The notes beneath the pieces are model-generated. The model was given only the letters and a program-made list of their open reading frames with translations. It was not told where the DNA came from and did no database searches. The translations under genes and the position numbers were made by a program. A stretch of DNA of 64,000 nucleotides from Sphagnum magellanicum (lineage: Eukaryota; Streptophyta; Sphagnopsida; Sphagnales; Sphagnaceae): NCBI GenBank assembly GCA_021904315.1, contig CM038917.1:7300041-7364040 (forward strand), written 5' to 3'. Below, piece after piece: positions 47,886-58,545 of the stretch; positions within the stretch are counted from its first letter, which is position 1; every line of letters starts with the position of its first letter.

Positions 47886-49799
47886 TCCTGTGAATTGAGT
47901 TTTTGTTACAATTTCGAAAGTAATAGGAAGACTCAACCATACTACTGGCTAACAACAAACCCCACAACAAAGACCAAACAAAAAAACAAAGAAAGACAGA
48001 AAGGGAAAAGAACAAGGAAAGATTAAGAACAAGTGGGCTTACATAAGCTCCCCACTTACAGGACTCAAAGTAAAATCATTCTGAAAATGCCAAAAGCAAA
48101 AATTCCAAATACGATTTTTTTTTTAAGAACCAACCCTTTAGTTCTCTTTAGAAGATTTTTAAAAGGGTAGCCTTTTGCTTTTAGAAAGACAATAAGACTA
48201 ATGATCTAGAAAACAAATTTTTTTTTACAACTACAAAGTCTTAAGAATTTATAAAATTGACTATTAATAACCCCGAGTTTCGCAATCATTGAGATAGTGG
48301 AATGAACATGAGGCATTCTAATCATTTCAATACCTGCATACTTTGGTTGAGGGCGTTTGTCAAAAATGTCACAGTATAAACCTTGAGGATTCTGGCTCAC
48401 TGTTAGATCCAAGAAATTACAAGAGAAGCCTTTAGATGTACAATTCAACTCACAAGAGGTTTTTGGGTATATGCTGCTACCAAAAGAGTATTGGTTAAAG
48501 TACATGAAGTTCTCAAAATCTGAAAAATCAGGAACAAAAAGATCATCCGCAAACCTATGAACCAAGGACAAACTATGAAACACAACATGACATGTGACAT
48601 ACTTTTCAACAAACTCATAAGTGAAGAGATAGAAATTAGCCAAATAGACCGCACAATTTGTACCCATGGGGATACCAATGCATTGTCTATAAACATCCTG
48701 ACCAAAAAAAAAGAAATAAATTGTTTAATAAGAAATCCAGCCAAGAGATTAAATCTGAAGCTATGAAGATTTTCAAACAAATTGATCTCTGCTTTATTTT
48801 TCAACCACAAAAACCTAAAGTTCAAAGTTGTTTTTTGAACTAGCAAAAACTTAAAACGATGAAACTTCAACATTTGATTAAACACTTTATTTATCAGAAC
48901 TCTCATACGAGCTTTTAGATCCACTAGGTCAATTTTAGTGTATAAAGTTGAGAATTCAAAAGTCTGCAATAGAAGTGGGGAAGCTTTATCAATTTCAGAT
49001 CTCGAACGATTAAGATTATTTATTACCTCCACCATTCTTGTAAAGTCACTAAGAATCCAACTACTATCACAAGGAATGTCTGTTTTTTTGAATTTAAACA
49101 CCCAAAGGTCATTGACCATAGGAAACTTAGCTTTGAAGAAAAAACATAGCCACTTAAAAACATCAGTCAAAGAACTAGAGCTAGTTGCACAGATAAATCT
49201 AGGTTTAATTGGATTTTTATGAAACTTCCAAACAACACAAAGAAACGAGAGACGAGGGCACACTTGACACCTTTAAAATTATGAGCCTTATTAAAAGAGA
49301 GATGAAATTTTAGAATATCAAATTGGGCAAGATTGGAGACCACATATGCACCAACAGAAGAATTAAGCTCAGAGAAAATAGAAGAAACATAAAACCTTTT
49401 ACAAACAAACACAAAGTTGTTACAACATTTATCCATGTAAGTAATGACAAAGGATTGTTGGAGAATCTTTAGGTGATCCAAATCTCCTAAAGGAATAGAT
49501 AGAGAAAAATTAGAAGAGGTTTGAACCATGAAGGAAGCACGAGTCCTCTTCTATACAAACAAAAGAACTTTGGCTTTCCACTCACTTAATATCCCTTGAA
49601 CTCCCAAAAACTCTTCTTGCTTGTTGACAAACTTCTTAAGACCTTTATCAATAGCTTTTTCAATAGACAACATAGACAAGAAGCCATTTCTGAACTTAGT
49701 GCCTCTAGAAAAGAGTTCAATTAAGTTGGGCCTTGAAAGGATATTAAGGTTAGCAGAAATAACATGACCATGATGGGAATCAACAAAACTAAGGAAATT
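47886..49799 (-). mobile_element. Penelope-like element, copy 2 (5'-truncated, decayed)
   Basis: Closely similar to copy 1 from its 3' edge (TCCTGTGAA at 47886) to ACTAAGGAAA at about 49799, where similarity stops. The minus-strand N-terminal piece (49814-49585) reads SFVDSHHGHVISANLNIL. The predicted intron is 49585-49487 (99 bp). The RT follows with motif A shifted to FEFSTLYTKIDL, motif B intact and motif C altered to RFADDLFVPDF. An internal deletion removes residues before VTCHVVFHSLS, and frameshifts near 48740 and 49260 split the RT. It is older or less constrained than copy 1. At the 3' side it lies next to the start of the CACTA transposase. Confidence 0.85.
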
Positions 49800-49961
49800 C
49801 TCTAGAAATTTCATAAGGAAAATTCTAATAGTTTTTTAGATTGGGTAAGGACCTCAAATATGACAGTTCTTAGAATGAGGGCCCAACACAAAGGCCCTCC
49901 TTCTTGAAGTAGCCATGTTCTAGATCCTTATATCTTACACATAATCGATTTCTGTGTTTTA

Positions 49962-50341
49962 GGCCCACTTTACACAAGGAGTCAAGGCCAATGTTCAACT
50001 CAAATCAAGCATTCCTATTGGTGCAAAAGTTGAAATCAGCCCCAAGGGCATTACACTAGGAGTCAAGGCTGAAATAGAAAAAATCTTTTCAATTTGCCCC
50101 AAGTTACTAATAAATACAGAACTTTATGGCCTTGTATTGGCCCCTAGGCTGAAAAAAAGGATACCGTGGAATTTGGGAAACCAATTTGCAACCCTTGGGG
50201 CCAATGTTCCATCATTTATTTATTACTATCCTGATGTCAATCTTCTAGCATTTATTAGTAACTTGGGGCCAAACAACAAGCCAAAAATGCTCAAAGTTGG
50301 CCCCGAGTTTTTTTGGCCCTAACTCCTAGTGTAAATGGGCC
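49962..50341. mobile_element. MITE, TTA-flanked, 380 bp
   Basis: The ends are inverted repeats: left GGCCCACTTTACACAAGGAG, right (reverse complement) GGCCCATTTACACTAGGAGT, extending to about 33 bp. TTA flanks both sides (49959-49961 and 50342-50344). An internal segment near 50038-50075 (ACACTAGGAGTCAAGGCTGA) resembles the terminal repeat again, suggesting a nested or duplicated end. No coding capacity. The PIF/Harbinger-type assignment is inferred from the TTA duplication. Confidence 0.82.
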
Positions 50342-50344
50342 TTA

Positions 50345-50986
50345 TTCAAGCAGTTTATAAGTGTTTGCCTGAGTGAGATAGGCAACCATTTACTGGTTTT
50401 ATATTTGATGTTAATTTTCATAAAAATCTAGGATTAATGAAGGAGCCTAAAATGTGAATTGATGATCAAAAAGGAGTTTAGAACAAGCCCCAGAAAAACT
50501 GGTTACCACTTGACAAAATGACAACTCCACCTACTAGGGTGTTGTAGGATCCATACTATGGCATTAACTTACCCTTTCCTTATTTAATATGCTCCTCACG
50601 GGGGGTTTGGGAACTTGATGTTCCCCTTGTGGTTCGCCCTCTTAGGTGGTTCTTTTGTCTTCTGATGTGGGTCCTTCCATTGTGTTCCTTGTATTCCCCC
50701 TTTTTTTGGGTGCTTTGGTTTATTTATGATTGGCAGGTTTTCATCACATTAACTGCTAACAACTAGACAACTAATAGCAGAAGCGAATGAGCAAAAACAA
50801 ACAAGGATGCTTCCTTTTCCCCACCAAAAAAAACCCCCCAATAAAAGCAGGCAAAAAGTTGAAGAGGATGACCGCTTTCATAACCACCCATGATGTCATC
50901 TATTGATGAAAGCATTGCTTAGTTTAGTAAGCACATGAGGGAAGCACTAGATAACACTCACATTCCGTACAACACTATGTCCCACA
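50345..50986. other. Intergenic, nothing seen
   Basis: No supported gene or repeat. Confidence 0.45.
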
Positions 50987-51168
50987 TACTACATACCCAC
51001 CTTACCTTGTAGTTTGAGATTTGAATACTCAATTAAAAAGACTAGAATAGGGAGGAATCAAAATGGAGAAAGCATGTTACTACACACCCACCTTACCTTT
51101 TAGTTTGAGATTTGAATACTCATTTAAAAAGACTAGAATGGGGAGGAATCAAATTGGACAAAGCATGT
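50987..51168. repeat. Tandem duplication, 91-bp unit x 2
   Basis: The unit starting TACTACATACCCACCTTACC at 50987 recurs at 51078 with few changes. Both copies contain GTTTGAGATTTGAATACTCA and GGGAGGAATCAAA. The small divergence suggests a fairly recent duplication. Confidence 0.9.
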
Positions 51169-52231
51169 GGGAGAACTTTGGTGGGATTGGTGGAGGGAAT
51201 AACCGTAACCCCATTGACCCAATAGCTACAAGCAATGTGGAACTAACCATGATGAGAATTGAGAAAAGTGTGGACAAGTATGTAATACATATGTATGTAT
51301 GTATGTATGTAAAAAGTGTTATCCTTGGCCACAGTGAACTAGCATCCACTAGTGCACTGTGAAGGATGGATGATAAGTGGTCGGGAAATAGTTTTCTGTT
51401 GGGTTCCAGCTCCTTAGCCAATCATGGTGGTTAGCTTGGTTGCTTTCTTTTCCTACCTACTTATTAGCAACCCACAAGCAAGTTGTTAGTAAGTAGGTAG
51501 TAAAAACAGCCCTTACCTATGTATAAACCATCTACTTACCTAGTATTACCTATTTTTCTACCTATATATAAGACCTATTTCAACAGAATTGGTTACCAAG
51601 GGTGAAACCAAATATTAACTCAGTTGAGGTTCATCCACAACTGAGTAATAAGGGGCATCTAGTGGATGGTGTGCTGGTGGGTGCTGGTTCACTGTGGCTG
51701 TTATGTTATCCTTATGGTGGTACCCCACCTACATCAAACTGGTGGGATTATTGGGTCCCAGTTTAACCAAAACTGGGATGAAAACAGGTACAGAGGAGAA
51801 AAAGAAGAGGACCAAACTAGTTCTCGTAAACCATATTGATCCTTAGAGAAATTTCACTCTCAAAAATTTCATCATGACCATGATGGGAATCAACAAAACT
51901 AGGGAAATTTAAGATCTAGAGAATGATCATGATGCTAGTTTTAGTCCAACTGTTTCAAATCTACAAATGCATACTTGTATTCTGTAATGCAATTGTTGAT
52001 GAGCCAACTATATCACATGCTGAAGAAGTGCCACCTACTGACCATTCCATAACCTTCTCCACGACCATGCAGTATCCAAATTTGAATATAAAGGAAGAAG
52101 GTTGCGCAAGGTTACCTCATACCAGTGGGCATCACAGACGATTGGCCTTCATATATGGAGGATCGGTCAGCTGAAACTGTGGCATTTGTTAACTTTCTTG
52201 CTGTGTCCCACTGATGGTGGCAATGGTGAAC
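51169..52231. other. Intergenic, with a short PLE fragment
   Basis: No gene supported. It contains a (GTAT)n run near 51290-51309 and the PLE scrap at 51873-51907. Confidence 0.4.
51873..51907 (-). mobile_element. 35-bp PLE fragment
   Basis: Identical to PLE copy 1 over 35 bases, including CATGATGGGAATCAACAAAA, and ends at the same GGAAA where copy 2 breaks off. Too long to be chance. Confidence 0.8.
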
Positions 52232-52298
52232 TCTTTCTTTCTTTCTTTCTTTTAATTTAACGTCAATACTCGGACCAGAGAGATCCATTTGACGACAA

Positions 52299-55200
52299 TT
52301 ACAAAGTTGACTTGATCAAAACACTCCTGTTGTCTAGGCAAGAAACTAAGTACAAAGCTACCGCTTTCTGATTAGCTGAATGCATCAATTCAGGAAGTAA
52401 GGTGCACGGTGTCAATTGTTTCCCTAACTGTTGACTAAACTTGTAACGAATGTCATGGTGAGCTGGGCACACTAATAACAAGTGGTCTTCATCCTCAACA
52501 GCTCCTAGGGAACATAGACGACAAATCCTGTCTCTCCTCGGGACACTCTCAGGCTTTGCATGCCTGCCACACTCTACCTCCAAACGATGGTTTGAACATC
52601 TGAACCTTGACAAAGATTGCCTAAGTTGAACATTTGTGATCACTTGCAAATACCTCTGATGTGCATATGAGTATCCAGATTCTATTGTACAGCTTGTGTT
52701 CATCAGCTGGTATGTACGTAATCTGCTACTTTTGGTTCTGACCTGGTCACCATAAGTGGATTCTAGGTAAGAAGCCCGTGCCCTTGCTATAGCACATTTG
52801 ATATTAGCATAGAGAACTTGAACACCTTGGTCTTTAAGCCACAACTGCACGTTCCGGAGCCAACATTGTTGGTTATCATTGAGCATGCTGAGCATCTGGA
52901 TCTGGGTCTGGTAGGCACAGGACAACAAACGATCTGCTGTGGATTTCCGTAATCTATCATAATACTTGAGAGTTTGTTGCCACCAAAAATATTCTAATGG
53001 ATACCTTCCAAACTCCCCCAACACAACAAAAGTGCTTGTTGTTTTATTGACCCCTAATATTCCTCTCAGGAACATTCTATGAACTTGTTCTGCTTGTTGC
53101 AACCCTTTCGCCCCTGTACAACCTGTCCACACCTCGCATGCATAGCTTAGTACTGGGCGTACCAGTGAGTCGAACAACTGACACATTACTTCCGGATCTG
53201 TTATGCTCAGATCATTGCATCTGCGGCGTAATGCAAACAGTGCCTTCTTCCCAGCAGCAGTCAATTTGGCTATGGCTACTACCATGCCTTTTGTACTATG
53301 TAACTCTAAGCCCAAGTATTTGAATGATTGAACCCGCTCAATGGTTGTCCCTCTGTATGTGAACTCTGGCGCTACACTGCGGTGTTTCTCAAACACCACC
53401 ACCTTGGTCTTGCTCACATTGATGACCAATTATCGGACAACACAAAACTCAGACAAAGCATTTATTTGTTTCTGCAACCCTTGTGGGGTTTCTGACATCA
53501 ATGCCAGATCATCGGCATACAACAGTAATTTGATTATTATGTCTGCCAGTTGTGGCGGGCTGTCGCCCTCAAGTGCATCTAGATGTTTCTCAAGTCCATC
53601 AAGGTAGAGTCCAAAAAGCAGTGGACTCAGTGGACAACCTTGTTTGACCCCAATGCCACATGGGAACTGGGTTGATAGCCCTTCTGTTGGATGCATAACT
53701 CTAACGCTATCCTGGCTATACATGCTCTGTAGACACTGCATGAAGCGACCCACAATTCCCATTTCATCTAACACTTGCCATAGCAGATCACGGGGCACTG
53801 TATCAAAAGCTTTGCGGAAGTCCACAAAACAGCAGTACACCTTTTTGCGTTTGTGAATGCTTTGTTCAATGAGCGTTCGCAGAATGTACAGATTATCCGT
53901 GGTGCGGAAATCTTTCCTAAAACCAGCCTGTCCCCTAGCACGTAGGCCCCTCTCTTCTGCCCAGCTGCTCAACCGTGCCTCAAGAATCATGGCAAACACC
54001 TTAGCCAATACAGGACCCACTGTGATTCCCCTGTAGTTTTCAAATTGCAAGGCATCACCACCCTTGTGCAATGCATGAATGACTCCAGTAGACAAGCTTG
54101 CTGAGTAACCTTGTTGCAACAACTTGTTGAATACAATCTGTAGTGGCACGTGTAACATATCGCCAGCATCAAGTAGAAACTCTGCTTTGATGCCATCTAA
54201 GCCAGCAGACTTGTTACGTTTGAGTCTCCTCATCACTTGTGCAATCTCATCCAAGGTTATGTCACAGTTTAGTGTGCTGCAAGCATCACTCGCAAAAGGG
54301 TGTGACAAGTTCAAGACCACCTGATCTGTAGAGCTACCCTGTGCCCCAGCTGGATTACTGGGGCATTGTCCTTCCAGTAGCTTCTGGAAACCAGTAACCA
54401 AGTCTGTTTTGCTGATAGCAATGGATCGCTCCTTGGTCTTAGAGTATTGCCTCCAGAAGCTGGCTGGATTTGTCTTTGCTAGTGCACACAACTGTCGCCC
54501 TTGCAGCTTCTTGTACATGCGTTTTTTACGACGCAGTAGCTGTTTAAGTTGCTTCTTCCATTCGTGTGCTAGATGGCTATTAGGATGAAGTTTTGCGTAT
54601 GCAGATACTTCCTTGTGCTTGCTACGACATTCAGTGTCAAACCATGGTTGATGACGATGTTGTGTTGTATTGGTGCGTGCCGCAGGGCAGCCATGCACAG
54701 CCGCAACGACATTACAAATGCAATCATGCAACAACTGCACGGCCATGTCCACATTGTTTGTGTCACTCATCTGTGCTGTGCACTAGGCAATCTGTTGCTG
54801 CAAGTGTTGACAATACTATGTGCGCTTGCTAGCATCATATTTGAAACGACGGATGTCTACATGAGAGTCTGAAATTGTGGGTGACACATGTTGCCAAGGT
54901 AACTGCAAGTTGAGTGAAAGTGGCCTGTGGTCGGAATCACCCCCTTTTCCACAGAATAGAGGGCATTTATGTACCACAAGTGATGTGGCACAATCAAACA
55001 GAGCAGGTGATGCGACCATATAATCCACAAGGCTGGAGCCGCCATTGGCAAGGCAAGTGCATTCCCCTGATACATCGCCTATGATCCTGCCATTGAGAAT
55101 GAACAATCCCGAGGAGCTACAAAGGTCTAAGAACTCATTGTGCCAACCTTTCAACCCCCCCTTGTCCGAGTTATGTCGCTTAGGCAAAACTTCCGGGAAG

Positions 55201-55772
55201 TCATTCCCCAATGGCAGTGTGTCAGGTATGTGCTCTGTAAAGTAACGACAATCAACATAGTCGTCAGCTGCACTAGTCCTTGCATTGAAATCACCAGTGA
55301 GTAAAATACTGCCCCCAAGGTCCTGAATCATGCCGACCTCTGTAGCAATGTTATCAAACAAGCCTTCATTAGCATATGGGGACCCTTTGGGTGCAGCATA
55401 TACTACAGCCAAAAACAACGGTGCAGCCCCCGAACGTTGGAACTGTAGCCACAATCTGGTGCCATCTGTGCTCTGTTTCCATAAGGATACACAATCTGAC
55501 CAGGAGTCATTTACAAATACTGCAACACCACCACTATGCTTCACTGTTGCTCTGACTGAGCTCATGTCAAATACAGGGCGTGGATTATGTAAACACTGAA
55601 AACCAGGCATCTGCAGTGGTGTTTCATCAGGGAACAAGTGGGTTTCTGTGAGTGCAACAACATCTGATTCATCAAACAATCTCTGTATATGTGAACTGGT
55701 ACTTAGCTTTGTGTTTGTCCCCCCATGGATGTTCCACAAGGAGACTCGTAATGCTCTCTGGTCCCAACACCC
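52299..55772 (-). pseudogene. LINE ORF2: APE endonuclease, reverse transcriptase, zinc knuckle
   Basis: One frame throughout, with three internal stops (after DASKRT at 54816, after QQQIA about 20 bases upstream of 54770, and after FCVVR at 53430). Endonuclease motifs: VSLWNIHGG, VALTETHLFP, VYAAPKGS, LLTGDFNAR, DYMVASPA and SDHRPLSL. RT motifs: YRGITVGPVLAKVFA, QAGFRKDFRTTDNL, motif A FVDFRKAFDTVPRDL, motif B GVKQGCPLSPLLFG and motif C LLYADDLALM. After the RT come VINVSKTKVVVFEKH and YLGLELHSTKG, and a terminal CRLCSLGAVEDEDHLLLVC zinc-knuckle-like segment. All three stops would be Gln codons after a single T-to-C change. There is no methionine between the ORF1 stop and the endonuclease. 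Confidence 0.85.
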
Positions 55773-56675
55773 CTAGTGCTGAGCTGTGACTTTGGTGTCA
55801 TTGATGTAAAGGTCTGCGCCACGCCAGTAAGCTTTCATCTTGTCCGCTTTGGCCTTCTCAAATAGATGCCATGATGCCCTTTTTTGCTCTTGCTGTTGTT
55901 TGGTCAAATCCTCCTCCAAGCCCCAGTGGGTACCTTTCAGAATTACACGGTTCTGAAAGACAACTTTTCTATCCTCAGCTGTAGCAAAAGTAACAAGTAC
56001 AGCTCTTTTGTGCGCAGTCCCAGGTTTGGTCTCAGCTCTCCTGCTGATGGGCTGGCGCACTGCTGCCACAGCCTTGATGGCTAGCTTCATCTGTCCTTGT
56101 AGAACCTGACTATTGACTTGATCGAGCAGTTGTTGTGTTGTTTCACCTTCTGTTTCGTCAAATCGTATGATACGTGCATTGCAGGAGCGTGTGGCGCGTT
56201 CCCTGGCCTCACCTTGGCTGACAAAGTTATCCATCTGTTTGCCCATTTTCTTCACAACGTCCACCCACCTGCCCCCTGACTCCTCCACCACCTCCTTAAC
56301 AAGTTGTTTTGTAACCTCATTGTCATGATTAGCGATAGGGGCTGACTGTTGGGCTGCTGTGATACGGTCCAGGAATTTGTTGGTGACTTGCTCAAATATC
56401 TGTTGCGATTGTGCAATTTGTGCTTCGATCTTCTTTTGAGCATGTTCAAGGAGTGTGTTGAGCTTGTCTTCGTTGTCATTTTGTGCCTTCTGGTTTTTCT
56501 CAGACTTCAAAGTAGGTGTTTCGAAAAAATGGTCAACAATTGCTAGATGTTGTTCTACCTTTGTTTTTCCTGGCAAGCTGTAAAGCACGCAAACAGACTG
56601 GGCTTGCTTGCTGTCTAGGCTGAAAACACACCTCAGACTACGAGGGTGAAACTCTGAGGGGTCATACTCTGTCAT
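55773..56675 (-). CDS. LINE ORF1 protein
   Basis: 300 codons from ATG 56675. The first part has a predicted coiled-coil or Gln-rich region (KIEAQIAQSQQIFEQVTNK), then NARIIRFDETEGETTQQLL and an RRM-like domain ending in VILKGTHWGLEEDLTKQQQ, EQKRASWHLFEKAKADK and YWRGADLYINDTKV, as in L1-type ORF1 nucleic-acid chaperones, which bind element RNA. It ends at TAG in the same frame as the endonuclease. There is no frameshift. Confidence 0.75.
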   Translation of the reverse strand: MTEYDPSEFHPRSLRCVFSLDSKQAQSVCVLYSLPGKTKVEQHLAIVDHFFETPTLKSEKNQKAQNDNEDKLNTLLEHAQKKIEAQIAQSQQIFEQVTNKFLDRITAAQQSAPIANHDNEVTKQLVKEVVEESGGRWVDVVKKMGKQMDNFVSQGEARERATRSCNARIIRFDETEGETTQQLLDQVNSQVLQGQMKLAIKAVAAVRQPISRRAETKPGTAHKRAVLVTFATAEDRKVVFQNRVILKGTHWGLEEDLTKQQQEQKRASWHLFEKAKADKMKAYWRGADLYINDTKVTAQH

Positions 56676-56689
56676 CGTCCTCCAAACCC

Positions 56690-56692
<3 letters not shown>

Positions 56693-56739
<47 letters not shown>
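56693..56739. repeat. Homopolymer of 47 A (T on the LINE strand)
   Basis: An uninterrupted A tract directly at the 5' side of the LINE, followed by CCCTAAACC. On the LINE strand it is poly-T upstream of ORF1. It is either a target-site tract, an expanded microsatellite, or the poly-A of another insertion. Confidence 0.95.
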
Positions 56740-56741
<2 letters not shown>

Positions 56742-56784
56742 CTAAACCTGGCACGCCGCTGCTGAGGTCAGGCTCGCCATTGCT

Positions 56785-57112
56785 ATTGTCCTCGCTGCAA
56801 CAGCCTGCCAGCAAGCGCTGCTACAGTACGGAAGCCGCTCCTCCTCCTCCTCTTCCTTCTCTGCTCAAATATTCGACAACTGTCCCGCTGCTACAGTGTT
56901 AGCGAGGGGCCACTGTCCTCGCTGCAACAGCCTGCCAGCAAGCGCTGCTACAGTGCCGCCGCTTGCTTGCACACCCGTGCTCCGTGCTCCCGATTCTCCT
57001 GAACCTGCTCCGTGCTCCTGCTCCGTGCTCCTGTTCCTGCTCCTGCTCCGTGCTCCGTGTTCCGTGCTCCTGCTCCGTGCTCCTGCTCCGTGCTCCGTGT
57101 TCCGATTGTGGT
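56785..57112. repeat. GC-rich repeats: 125-bp-spaced direct repeat and TGCTCCGTGCTCC array
   Basis: TGTCCTCGCTGCAACAGCCT, with the following GCCAGCAAGCGCTGCTACAG, occurs near 56786 and again near 56911. From about 56978 to 57108 the sequence is a degenerate array of GCTCCTGCTCCGT units. Its minus strand reads as GAGARNTEHGAG-like low complexity, not a protein. Confidence 0.8.
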
Positions 57113-57346
57113 AGACTTCAATATCACTGGGAGAGTAGATAGTTGCAACATTGCTTCACATCGGTCAGTGTAGGCACATAGCATAGCTAAAAGGGGTGTA
57201 AGTGGTAATTGTGCCAATGTGTTTGGACATGAGTTGTTCTTCCATGCACACAACCCCTTGTGAGTAGTATGCAACTGCTCAATAAACACTTGTGCTGCAT
57301 TTTCCACTTTTGCAATTGCATCACTCCTCCACTTCTTCTCACATGA
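57113..57346 (-). pseudogene. C3HC zinc-finger (NIPA/ZC3HC1-like) gene fragment
   Basis: The minus strand reads CEKKWRSDAIAKVENAAQVF, then IEQLHTTHKGLCAWKNNSC and PNTLAQLPLTPLLAMLC, then YTDRCEAMLQLSTLP. This matches the C3HC zinc-finger core (A-x-F-x4-L-x3-H-x2-LCPW-x-NSC then a PP-x-L-x5-Y-x2-RC segment) of NIPA/ZC3HC1-type nuclear proteins, which in other organisms act with SCF ubiquitin ligases or at the nuclear basket. The Cys and His ligands HKGLC and NSC are kept. Downstream it runs straight into the TGCTCC repeat with no donor, so it is truncated. The remaining exons are not visible. Confidence 0.6.
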
Positions 57347-57655
57347 GGTTGATCCCTTTCTTCCCACAATGTAGCTCCCTGCTCCAATTCTCCAACTTTG
57401 CTTGCCTTCATTGCTTCCAACACAACAACACCAAACAAAACACCGTCTTCTTCCGGTGGTCCAAAAAAACAAACCAACGACGATAACTCACTTTCTATTG
57501 TCGAGTGGAGAGGTGAAGTAAGCATGTTGAAGCTACTCCTATTGTTGCTATTGCACTAGAGCCTAACTTTGCGGTAATTCAAAATGAAGCTTCATGATTT
57601 ATAATTTTTTGAAAAATCTAAGAACAGGGATGCAATAGGTGCAATACAGATTCTT

Positions 57656-57935
57656 GGCATGTCGTCAAGCTTAATAAGGTAAGGAAAAGCACCGTTAGGA
57701 AAACATGTTAAGGCACGCCGCCAAGCTTGATAGGGTAAGGAAAAACATCGTTAGGAAAACATGTTAGGGCACGCTGCCAAGTTTAATAGGGTAAAGAAAA
57801 GCACCGTTAGGAAAACATGTTAGGGCATGCCGCCAAGCTTGATAGGGTAAGGAAAAGCACCATTAGGAAAACATGTTAGGGCACGCCACTAAGCTTGATA
57901 GGGTAAGGAAAACATGTTAAGGTAAAGAAAGGAAA
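57656..57935. repeat. Minisatellite, 56 bp x 5
   Basis: Units begin GGCAYG at 57656, 57712, 57768, 57824 and 57880, spaced exactly 56. Each contains CAAGCTTGATAGGGTAAGGA and GTTAGGAAAACATGTTAGGG with a few substitutions. The last unit is truncated. Confidence 0.93.
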
Positions 57936-58545
57936 AGCAAAAAGGCGAGCCATGTTAGGGTATCATGTTTTTTTGCTTTTTCTCTCTTGTGTTGTAAGCA
58001 TTCTATGCTTTTGTTGTTTTTTCTTGTTGCCATTATAGAGAGTGGCGATGGGATATGACCACAACAACCACGAGCAAGCGAAGGACGAAAGTGTTATTGT
58101 GATAGCTTGGCCATGGAGCATGTATTTGGATCTCTAGAAAACCAATAAACCTTCCCCCCGCATAACCTGGTGAGTACTTTATTACTCTGTTTTTTCTCCA
58201 AACAAATAGAAGGAAACACACAAAAAAACAAAGATTCATGAAAAAAATGTCTTCAAACTATCCTTTTGTGGATAAGCTTGTTCTTCTTTAACTTAAGCAT
58301 AATATTGTTTCAATTGATAGGTTCTCAGAACTATTTGTGATTTGAACAACATCTGTGACATGCAGGTACAGAGTTCTAGGTTCTGTTTCCTTGAAGCAAT
58401 GATTTTTGAACATGGTCTGATTCCTAGTTGTTTGTATTTATTTTACATCACATGTGTGTTGCAAAGTTTTGGTTTAAAATGATTACTAAATGTTGTTTTG
58501 TTTTTCTATTTGTTTATGTTAACATGTTTTTTTTTCTGTCGATAG

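Larger units (their letters stand above)
42690..47890 (-). mobile_element. CACTA (En/Spm) DNA transposon relic
   Basis: Contains a TNP2-type transposase relic followed, in the same direction, by a DUF4216-type protein relic, the standard gene content of plant CACTA elements. The terminal CACTA inverted repeats were not found, so edges are those of recognisable coding sequence. PLE copy 2 abuts its 5' side. Confidence 0.8.
52232..56692 (-). mobile_element. LINE (non-LTR retrotransposon), full-length coding region
   Basis: About 4.46 kb on the minus strand with ORF1, an APE-type endonuclease, a reverse transcriptase and a C-terminal zinc knuckle. The 3' UTR is short and ends in a TTAAATTAAAAG plus (GAAA)n tail (52232-52260). 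The 5' side meets a 47-base homopolymer. The whole coding part lies in one frame. No target-site duplication was resolved. Confidence 0.9.
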
